Assembly (NCBI GenBank): GCA_002314515.1
Contig: DCGB01000096.1
Location: forward strand, 3,106-8,200
Origin: Solobacterium sp. UBA1789
GTDB taxonomy: Bacteria; Bacillota_I; Bacilli_A; Erysipelotrichales; Erysipelotrichaceae
DNA length: 5,095 bases
Direction: 5' to 3'
Position 1 is the first letter of the stretch; each line of letters opens with the position of its first letter. Below the pieces are notes generated by a model. That model was not told the origin of the DNA. It saw only the letters and a list, made by a program, of their open reading frames with translations, and made no database searches. Made by a program: the position numbers and the translations under genes. Below are positions 1 through 5,041 of the stretch, one piece after another.

Positions 1-217
1 CTATCATTTCCTCAACCTCAGTTTCTCTGGAAACATCAGCCTTAAAACATAGACATCTGATCTGATATTCTTCAATTAGTTTTTTCTGCAATGAAAAAGC
101 CTTGTCAGCAGAATGACAGTAATTGATCACAATATCATACTTGTGTTTGGCCAGTTCAATGGCAATGGCCCTGCCAATACCATTGGCTGCCCCTGTAATT
201 AAAACAATCTTATTCAT
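1..217 (-). CDS. SDR-family NAD(P)-dependent reductase, N-terminal part (FabG/YmfI-like); runs off the left edge
   Basis: Only the first 72 codons are in the window. They begin MNKIVLITGAANGIGRAIAI, the N-terminal Rossmann strand and glycine-rich TGxxxGIG nucleotide-binding motif (T8, G9, G13, G15) of classical short-chain dehydrogenases/reductases. An NY pair follows at residues 32-33 and an AD-V acidic motif at 60-62, both as in FabG-type enzymes. The catalytic Ser-Tyr-Lys lies beyond the edge. The start is fixed because the motif begins at residue 8 and an in-frame TAG (230-232) lies just upstream. There is no Shine-Dalgarno sequence: the ATG follows a U-rich tract. The gene begins 15 bp after the efp stop, in the same frame, so it probably shares the efp transcript and may rely on reinitiation. 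Family-wide the nearest names are 3-oxoacyl-ACP reductase (FabG) and EF-P 5-aminopentanone reductase (YmfI). The efp neighbour favours the latter by inference. The SDR family call is secure and the substrate is not. Confidence 0.9.
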   Translation of the reverse strand, partial: MNKIVLITGAANGIGRAIAIELAKHKYDIVINYCHSADKAFSLQKKLIEEYQIRCLCFKADVSRETEVEEMI

Positions 218-218
218 A

Positions 219-242
219 AGAAAAAAGAGCTATTAAGCTCTT
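219..242 (-). terminator. Hairpin plus U-run straddling the efp stop codon (terminator or attenuator)
   Basis: Read on the minus strand, AAGAGCT-TAAT-AGCTCTT (242 to 225) forms a 7-bp perfect stem with a 4-nt loop. It is followed by a run of six T (226-221), then CTT and the ATG of the SDR gene. The efp TAA stop (235-233) lies at the stem-loop junction, and a second in-frame stop, TAG, follows it directly. The stem has only three G-C pairs, so this is probably a leaky intrinsic terminator that lowers expression of the SDR relative to abundant EF-P. A translating ribosome finishing efp would also cover the hairpin. Confidence 0.6.
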
Positions 243-790
243 GATGAATATTTACCGTCTTCAGTGAAAACCAGAATCTTTTCACCCTGTTCGATAAACT
301 GTGGAACTCTAAGTGATAAGCCAGTATCAGTAACTGCATCCTTAGTCTGAGTAGATGGAGCGCCCTTGATTGCCGGACTGGTTTCAGCAACTGTTAATTC
401 AACAGTAGCAGGTAAAGAAATTGATAATACTTCGCCTTCAAAGAACATCAGCATGATTTCTGAGCCTTCAATAATGAAGTATTTATTGAAACCAATCTGA
501 TCTTCAGATAATTCATAAGTATCATAAGTCTCATTATCCATGAAAAAGTAAGTTCCATCAGAAACATATGAGAACTGAGCCTTTTTCTTTTCAATATTAG
601 CTGCATCAAATTTTGTTGATGCATTGAAGTTTCTTTCCTGAGTTGCGCCAGTCTTCAGATTCTTCATCTTTGTCTTTAAAATAGCAGCACCCTTACCAGG
701 TTTTACATGCATGAAGTCTAATACTACCCATGGGTCGCCATCAACAATAAGTGTTAATCCTGTCTTAAAATCGCCTGATTCAATAGCCAT
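233..790 (-). CDS. efp: Translation elongation factor P
   Basis: EF-P binds between the ribosomal P and E sites and stimulates peptide-bond formation at polyproline and similar stalling sequences in the cytoplasm. From ATG 790 the protein is 185 aa, the family's usual length. Its N-terminal KOW-like domain (about 1-64) starts MAIESGDFKTG and carries the loop HVKPGKGAA (28-36), whose tip Lys33 corresponds to B. subtilis Lys32, the modified residue. The middle OB domain contains YFFMDNETYD (about 81-90). The C-terminal OB domain carries the EF-P signature TGLSLRVPQFI and ends DGKYSSRA. A TTG codon at 811 would add seven residues, but it lies only about 7 nt from the predicted transcription start and has no ribosome site. 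The ATG has AAGAGG 8 nt upstream. The gene has its own promoter and is followed by an SDR gene that may modify it. Identification is secure. Confidence 0.98.
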   Translation of the reverse strand: MAIESGDFKTGLTLIVDGDPWVVLDFMHVKPGKGAAILKTKMKNLKTGATQERNFNASTKFDAANIEKKKAQFSYVSDGTYFFMDNETYDTYELSEDQIGFNKYFIIEGSEIMLMFFEGEVLSISLPATVELTVAETSPAIKGAPSTQTKDAVTDTGLSLRVPQFIEQGEKILVFTEDGKYSSRA

Positions 791-798
791 AAGTTTTG

Positions 799-804
799 CC
801 TCTT
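799..804 (-). promoter_or_regulatory. efp ribosome-binding site that decides the start
   Basis: On the minus strand AAGAGG (804 to 799) sits 8 nt before ATG 790. This supports the 185-aa EF-P start over the in-frame TTG at 811, which lies upstream of this site and has no comparable sequence before it. Confidence 0.75.
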
Positions 805-824
805 CTTTCAAAAATATCTCGTTT

Positions 825-853
825 ATTATAGCAATTTATTTATCATTTATCAA
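825..853 (-). promoter_or_regulatory. Sigma-A type promoter of efp with extended -10
   Basis: On the minus strand the -35 box TTGATA (853-848; one mismatch to TTGACA) is followed by a 17-bp spacer and a perfect -10 box TATAAT (830-825). The -10 is preceded by TGC, giving an extended -10. The predicted start is near 817-818, leaving a leader of about 27 nt with the ribosome site at 804-799. The -35 box overlaps the TGA stop (852-850) of the PnuC-like gene. No hairpin terminator is visible between the two genes, so read-through from upstream could add to efp expression. Confidence 0.85.
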
Positions 854-2049
854 ATATCCCTGCGGGCAGAGATATATTCACTCCATTTCAGATAGCCATA
901 TGTCGTATTTGTGAAATAAGCCAGTTTCAATACCAGCAAAACATATTGGCCAGATAAGATATTAATAACTGTTTCCAATGCTGCACAAAGATACCAGGCC
1001 AGCCACTGTTCTCTTAAACGAAACAGGATAAATAAGCCATTGGCAATGCCCACAGCAGAAGCACAGGCATCCAGATAAATTATTAATGTTGCCAGTTCCT
1101 TATCAATAAAGAAATCTGTTTTAATATTTAGACCACTGATAAAATAACCAACAACAAAAGTCCAGATTACGATAATCACAATGATCAATACTTCCTGATA
1201 ACCCTTTAACTTTCTGACAATCGTCAGTTCTTCATCCTTCTCATCCTTGTGTTTTGACCAGTTGATAAAAGAAATGATATCAATTGGCAACCAGAACAGT
1301 AAGGTTGTAGCCATCGTAGCAAAGCGATACATCAGCAATAAACAAATGAGTATTTCTGTTATTTCAACCAGAATTGAAACCAGAAAATTATAGCGTGACT
1401 GCTTGGAAATCAAAAGTTCACACAATACATTGAAAAAAGTATCCAGAAGATACAGCAGCATGATAATGACACCATTAAAACCATTGGCACTTTCTTCCGG
1501 AAACAGAACAGAAAATAACATAGCCAGAAATAAAACACTAATAAACCAGCATTTTTCATATCCTGTAAAAAAAGAGGCATAAAAATATACAATAGCTATG
1601 GCAATTAATAATATAAAAGAAGAAGAAGCCAGATTAAACAGGGGCATCAATTCATCAGCCATAAGTGATTTATAGGCTGTTTTTATTTCTTCCTTAACAG
1701 GATCAAAATGATCAAATAACAGATGATGGCCATCTTCCAGCTGATAAACAAAGGCCATTATTTCTTCATTATCCAGTTTCAGATAATCTTCATATGTATA
1801 GCTGAGAATCAGCTGGTATTCTTCATTACCATAGAAAACATCACAAAGTCTATTATCTTCGTCATAGTCTTCTTTAGAATGATCTCTTGTTAAGATAATC
1901 TCACCCTTATAAGCAAGTGAAATACTTTCTTTATTAAGCTTTGTATAGGCAAAAACAAATGAAAAAACACTCAATAGTATCAGAATAATCATTGAAAATT
2001 TTTCTATGAACAGAATATTTTTTCCTGTTTCCCTATAAGTCTTTCTCAT
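850..2049 (-). CDS. PnuC-fold membrane transporter with N-terminal extracytoplasmic extension
   Basis: This 399-aa membrane protein has about ten predicted transmembrane segments: 18-36, 139-158, 168-184, 190-212, 221-241, 246-264, 286-306, 319-343, 349-365 and 367-385. Basic clusters at the N-terminus, 215-220, 265-283, 344-347 and 388-397 all fall on the cytoplasmic side. Residues from about 160 to the end resemble the PnuC (NMN/nicotinamide riboside transporter, PF04973) core: FTGYEKCW, WLPIDIISFINW (253-264), REQWLAWY (346-353) and NTTYGYLKW (381-389). PnuC proteins are typically about 200-260 aa. Here an extra 160-residue N-terminus supplies one helix, a roughly 100-residue acidic extracytoplasmic domain (37-138) and a second helix. 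The family WxxWxxxN motif reads W349-x-x-W352-x-x-x-A356, so the usual Asn is missing and the cargo is uncertain. ATG 2049 has an in-frame TAG five codons upstream and only a weak ribosome site. The fold is likely, but the substrate is not known. Confidence 0.75.
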   Translation of the reverse strand: MRKTYRETGKNILFIEKFSMIILILLSVFSFVFAYTKLNKESISLAYKGEIILTRDHSKEDYDEDNRLCDVFYGNEEYQLILSYTYEDYLKLDNEEIMAFVYQLEDGHHLLFDHFDPVKEEIKTAYKSLMADELMPLFNLASSSFILLIAIAIVYFYASFFTGYEKCWFISVLFLAMLFSVLFPEESANGFNGVIIMLLYLLDTFFNVLCELLISKQSRYNFLVSILVEITEILICLLLMYRFATMATTLLFWLPIDIISFINWSKHKDEKDEELTIVRKLKGYQEVLIIVIIVIWTFVVGYFISGLNIKTDFFIDKELATLIIYLDACASAVGIANGLFILFRLREQWLAWYLCAALETVINILSGQYVLLVLKLAYFTNTTYGYLKWSEYISARRDI

Positions 2050-2058
2050 AACTATCTT

Positions 2059-2071
2059 ATTCTATATCATA
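2059..2071 (-). promoter_or_regulatory. Candidate -10 region for the PnuC-like gene
   Basis: On the minus strand two overlapping -10-like hexamers, TATGAT (2071-2066) and TAGAAT (2064-2059), lie 10-20 bp before ATG 2049. Neither has a good -35 at 16-18 bp. The leader would be very short and no clear Shine-Dalgarno sequence is present, so this is a weak call based mainly on the gene needing a promoter in the divergent gap. Confidence 0.3.
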
Positions 2072-2073
2072 GT

Positions 2074-2095
2074 TGCCATAATTAACTACTATAAT
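2074..2095 (+). promoter_or_regulatory. Candidate promoter(s) for the DUF4428 / small basic protein / C11 protease operon
   Basis: Two possible -10 elements are visible: TGCCATAAT (2074-2082, an extended -10 with a 5/6 hexamer) and a perfect TATAAT (2090-2095). Neither has a convincing -35. The first would give a leader of about 27 nt. The second would start about 14 nt before ATG 2116, almost on top of the ribosome site. The first is preferred on spacing. Confidence 0.45.
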
Positions 2096-2115
2096 GAAGA
2101 AGAAGGACAAGGATT

Positions 2116-2670
2116 ATGAAAAATATTAACAAATGTTCAATCTGTAATGAAGATCTCAAAAAATATGGTAATATCCTCTTACTTGATGGCATACTGTGCC
2201 GACACTGTCTGGCCAGAATGTCCAAATGGCTTAATGAAGAAGATTTGCAGAAAATGAGTATCGATGATGTCAATAAACATCTGGCCTACCGCGAAGAAAA
2301 CCAGAAGAAACTGGAATACTTTCATAGCGATCGTCAAACCAAGGGCAAGTATTCACTCCATATTGATGACACAAACAAAAACTTCCTCATATCCAAACGC
2401 AAAGATTATTGCAAGGACAACGCCGATATCATTAAGGCTGAAGAAATTGATGACATGACCATTTATCTTCAACCATACCAGGAAAGTGATTATATAAATA
2501 TCATTTTCTGTCTGTTTTTATGCAATGAAGAAATAAAAAAGATAGAATTTGTCGTTAACGAATTCCCAGGTATCGAAAAAGAAGGTGAAGAATTCACTAA
2601 AAACATGAATCTGGCTTATGAATATTTCAATACATTACTGAGTATCTGTGCTGACAAGGAGGAAAATTAA
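2116..2670 (+). CDS. DUF4428 zinc-ribbon domain protein, function unknown
   Basis: This 184-aa soluble protein has no signal peptide or membrane segment. It begins with a four-cysteine zinc ribbon, C7-x2-C10 and C28-x2-C31, separated by 17 residues that include the LLLDGILC turn; this is the layout of DUF4428 (PF14471). The stretch NKHLAYREENQKKLEYF (about 53-69) and the following beta-rich region, with ISKRKDY, matches the longer DUF4428 proteins of clostridia as I remember them, so the whole chain rather than just the ribbon fits the family. The role is unknown. A metal-binding structural or regulatory role is plausible but not shown. AAGGA (2103-2107) lies 8 nt before the ATG, supporting this start. 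It is the first gene of a three-gene operon; the next gene's ribosome site lies inside its 3' end, with only 1 bp between stop and start. Confidence 0.88.
   Translation: MKNINKCSICNEDLKKYGNILLLDGILCRHCLARMSKWLNEEDLQKMSIDDVNKHLAYREENQKKLEYFHSDRQTKGKYSLHIDDTNKNFLISKRKDYCKDNADIIKAEEIDDMTIYLQPYQESDYINIIFCLFLCNEEIKKIEFVVNEFPGIEKEGEEFTKNMNLAYEYFNTLLSICADKEEN
2656..2662 (+). promoter_or_regulatory. Strong ribosome-binding site of the small basic gene
   Basis: AAGGAGG lies 9 nt before ATG 2672, inside the last codons of the DUF4428 gene. It fixes the start at 2672 rather than the in-frame TTG-type codon at 2648, and it is the best ribosome site in the window. This argues that the short downstream frame is truly translated. 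Confidence 0.85.
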
Positions 2671-2671
2671 A

Positions 2672-2842
2672 ATGTCTGAAAAGTTCCAGGGAAGAAAAAA
2701 ACATAGCGTTGATGCCAAGGTCAAAACCATCAAAAAACAGGAAAGGGTCAATATTGAACCCGTTGCCAAACGTCAGGGTTTATTTTCAAGTCTATTTTCA
2801 AAAAAGAAGCAGGTAAAAACCAATGATAAAAACAAATTCTAA
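2672..2842 (+). CDS. Small, strongly basic protein of unknown function (56 aa)
   Basis: I do not recognise this 56-aa protein. It has 14 Lys and 3 Arg against 5 acidic residues, a net charge of about +12. A single short hydrophobic stretch, GLFSSLFS (36-43), is followed by KKK (44-46). There is no signal peptide and no cysteine. This pattern suits a peptide that binds nucleic acid or the membrane surface, but no domain is visible. Translation is well supported by AAGGAGG 9 nt before ATG 2672, by a 1-bp gap after the DUF4428 stop, and by a 20-bp overlap with the C11 protease start, which implies coupling to both neighbours. The many Lys/Arg sites make it a conceivable substrate of a C11 peptidase, but it lacks an export signal while the protease is exported, so that link is speculative. 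Confidence 0.75.
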   Translation: MSEKFQGRKKHSVDAKVKTIKKQERVNIEPVAKRQGLFSSLFSKKKQVKTNDKNKF

Positions 2843-5015
2843 GTTTCTAAAATTATTTCTTATCCTGCTTGTCAGCCTGATGATAAGTGCCTGTTCAATC
2901 CAGGAAAATAATGATGATGAAAAAGGCTTTTTCAGTGGCTATACCAATCAGTCTTCAAACTATGGTTCCTGGCATTTGAATAGTAATGTCGGCGTCTTAA
3001 ATGACACAGTTGCCAAACAGGCAAGGAAAAAATATACCAGAATTAAAGATAAGAACAATGATATAACTATCATGATTTATATGTGTGGTGCAGATCTGGA
3101 ATCAACTTATGGCATGGCCTCCAGTGATCTATCTGAAATGGCAGCTGCTGATTTGGGAGATAATGTCAAAGTTGTCGTCTATGCCGGTGGCTCTAAAAAG
3201 TGGCATATTGATGGCCTTTCCAGCAAATATAATCAGATTATTGAAATAGTAGGTGATGGCAAATTAAAATATGTCAAAGAAAACGCCGGAAGTGCTTCAA
3301 TGGTTGATCCTGATACCCTCAGTTCTTTTATTGAATTTGCCTATGACAAATATGAAGCTGACCGCTATGCCCTGATTTTCTGGGACCATGGTGCTGGATC
3401 AGTTTCCGGCTATGGAAGCGATGAAAACTACCCATATAATGGTTCAATGACGCTTGATAAGATTGATGAAGCCTTAAGTGAAGCTGATGTAAAATTTGAT
3501 TTTATTGGCTTTGATGCCTGCCTGATGGCCAATACAGAAACAGCATTGATGTTAAGTGAACATGCTGACTATCTCATAGCCTCTGAAGAATCTGAACCAG
3601 GTATTGGCTGGTATTATACCGATTGGCTAAATGATCTGGCAAAAGATACTTCTTTGCCAACTATCCAAATAGGTAAAAAGATTGCCGACACCTTCATCAA
3701 AGAATGTCAGAGAAACGTTCCAAAACAGAGTGCTACCTTATCCGTAATTGATTTAGCTGAACTGGAAAATACTCTTCCTTCTGTCCTCAGCGCTTTTGCC
3801 AACAGCACTACAGAATTAATAAATGATGACTATAAGAAGATTTCTTCTGCCCGTAGTTCAGCCAGAGAATTCGCCCAGTCTTCCAATATGGACCTGGTAG
3901 ATCTGGTCGATATGGCTAATAATGTTGGAAATAAGGAAGCAGAAAAACTCGTTGAAACCTTATTGAGCTGTATCAAATATAATAATGTTTCCAAAGAAAT
4001 GTCCAATTCCTATGGACTATCCATCTACTTCCCTTATCGTTCCACCAGAAATCTGAGCTCAATCCTTGAAACCTATGAAGCTATTGATATGAATAGTGAT
4101 TACAGTAACTGTATCAGAAGTTTTAGTTCCTATACCAGTGGTGGCCAGATATCCAGTGGTGGCAGTCATTCTTCCTATAGTATCTTTGATTCACTCAGTA
4201 ACTATAGTGACTATGATGATTCTTATAACTACAGTCAGCAGAACAGTTCCGATATTCTTCTTGACCTCTTTTCGACCCTGCTCAGTGGTGGCTATAGTGA
4301 TAGCAGTAATTATCAGAACTACTATGATTTTGATGTATCGTCCTGGTTCTTTAAAGACCTTGACCGCAGCATTGCTTCTTATGTCAGTGACAATCACTTT
4401 GATGCCGATCTCAACTGGCAGGATGGCAAAATTGCCTTAAACGAAGAACAGTGGTCATATGTCGATAATATCGCTCTCAATGTCTTTATCGACGATGGTG
4501 AAGGCTATATCGATTTAGGAAAAGATAATATTCTATCAATTGATGAAGAAGGAAATCTGCTTTCTCTTGATGAAATAAGCTGGCTGGCTGCCTCAAGTGA
4601 TAATGAAAACTATGAAGTAGTTCCTTTCTATTACACAAGCAGCTATATTGATGGCGATAATGTCATCACCTATGGTCGTATCCCTCTATTACTAAATGGC
4701 AAATATGCCAATCTCCTGCTTTGTCTTGATGATGACGGTATTGAAGTTATTGGTGCTGTCTTTGATTATCGTGAAGATACTACCGTATTGGCTAAAAACA
4801 TTGCAACATTAAATGCAGGTGACGAACTGGAATTTGTCTGCGACTACTATGATTATGATGGCAATTATAACAATACTTACAAGCTTGGTGATAAATTGAT
4901 CATTCAGGATAAACTCTATATTGGCGATGTTAATATCAGCGATAATAAGCCATTAGCCTGCTATGAGATCAAAGATATCTATCAGCAGAGCTACTATACC
5001 GAACTGATGAAATAA
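2823..5015 (+). CDS. Clostripain-family (C11) cysteine peptidase, surface lipoprotein
   Basis: This is a 730-aa exported endopeptidase. Residues 1-23 form a lipoprotein signal peptide (basic N-terminus, hydrophobic LKLFLILLVSLM) ending in lipobox I21-S22-A23-C24, so the mature protein should be lipid-anchored on the outer face of the membrane. The C11 (PF03415) catalytic domain spans about 79-430: ITIMIYMCGADLES (81-94), FWDHGAG with catalytic His189, and GFDACLMANTE with nucleophile Cys233; Asp231 is a likely S1-pocket residue for Arg/Lys specificity. SEESEPGIGW (254-263) and YGLSIYFPY (397-405) are further family-like blocks. A Ser/Tyr/Asn/Gly/Asp-rich linker (about 434-500) leads to an acidic C-terminal domain (507-730) containing DYYDYDGNYNNTY. 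The loop after His189 has no Lys/Arg up to K213, so clostripain-like self-cleavage there is not obvious. The start at 2823 overlaps the previous gene by 20 bp, with only a weak AGG ribosome site, suggesting translational coupling. Natural substrates are unknown. Confidence 0.93.
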   Translation: MIKTNSKFLKLFLILLVSLMISACSIQENNDDEKGFFSGYTNQSSNYGSWHLNSNVGVLNDTVAKQARKKYTRIKDKNNDITIMIYMCGADLESTYGMASSDLSEMAAADLGDNVKVVVYAGGSKKWHIDGLSSKYNQIIEIVGDGKLKYVKENAGSASMVDPDTLSSFIEFAYDKYEADRYALIFWDHGAGSVSGYGSDENYPYNGSMTLDKIDEALSEADVKFDFIGFDACLMANTETALMLSEHADYLIASEESEPGIGWYYTDWLNDLAKDTSLPTIQIGKKIADTFIKECQRNVPKQSATLSVIDLAELENTLPSVLSAFANSTTELINDDYKKISSARSSAREFAQSSNMDLVDLVDMANNVGNKEAEKLVETLLSCIKYNNVSKEMSNSYGLSIYFPYRSTRNLSSILETYEAIDMNSDYSNCIRSFSSYTSGGQISSGGSHSSYSIFDSLSNYSDYDDSYNYSQQNSSDILLDLFSTLLSGGYSDSSNYQNYYDFDVSSWFFKDLDRSIASYVSDNHFDADLNWQDGKIALNEEQWSYVDNIALNVFIDDGEGYIDLGKDNILSIDEEGNLLSLDEISWLAASSDNENYEVVPFYYTSSYIDGDNVITYGRIPLLLNGKYANLLLCLDDDGIEVIGAVFDYREDTTVLAKNIATLNAGDELEFVCDYYDYDGNYNNTYKLGDKLIIQDKLYIGDVNISDNKPLACYEIKDIYQQSYYTELMK
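4135..4292 (+). repeat. Short direct repeats in the protease linker
   Basis: The 11-mer CCAGTGGTGGC occurs at 4135-4145 and 4153-4163, with a near copy TCAGTGGTGGC at 4282-4292. All lie in frame and encode SGG within the Ser/Tyr/Gly-rich linker of the C11 protease. This fits linker growth by local duplication and is not a mobile or regulatory repeat. Confidence 0.6.
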
Positions 5016-5041
5016 GAAAGAATGCCCGCGGGCATTCTTTT
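5016..5041. terminator. Bidirectional intrinsic terminator between convergent genes
   Basis: Positions 5017-5040 form a perfect 24-nt palindrome (AAAGAATGCC-CGCG-GGCATTCTTT). It gives a 10-bp stem with a 4-nt loop, and TTTT ends the plus-strand arm. It lies directly after the TAA (5013-5015) of the C11 protease gene. On the minus strand the same stem is followed by TTTCTTATTT, so it can also end the convergent transcript, whose stop codon (5042-5040) overlaps it. Confidence 0.9.

Noticed and set aside
791..811. Longer EF-P start at the TTG codon (seven extra residues)
   Set aside because: The predicted transcript starts about 7 nt upstream of it, there is no ribosome site before it, and EF-P proteins start at the equivalent of the later ATG.
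711..914. Plus-strand 67-codon open frame across the efp start region
   Set aside because: It lies antisense to efp and its promoter, has no ribosome site, and its translation shows no protein-like features.
1410..1592. 60-codon hydrophobic minus-strand frame inside the PnuC-like gene
   Set aside because: It is out of frame within a well-supported gene. Its hydrophobicity reflects the T-rich coding of transmembrane helices.
2050..2115. NAD-sensing riboswitch (pnuC motif) ahead of the PnuC-like gene
   Set aside because: The 66-bp AT-rich gap shows no stable paired stems or conserved loop sequence that I can recognise, and the likely leader is too short.
2082..2273. 63-codon minus-strand frame opposite the DUF4428 start
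   Set aside because: It is a shadow of the zinc-ribbon coding strand with no ribosome site, and it crosses the divergent promoters.
2264..2458. 64-codon plus-strand frame inside the DUF4428 gene
   Set aside because: It is an out-of-frame shadow of a gene with a clear family match.
4096..4440. Overlapping frames of 114 codons (plus) and 68 codons (minus) in the protease linker region
   Set aside because: They arise from the repetitive Ser/Tyr/Asp codons of the linker, have low-complexity Val/Ile/Thr translations, and have no start signals.
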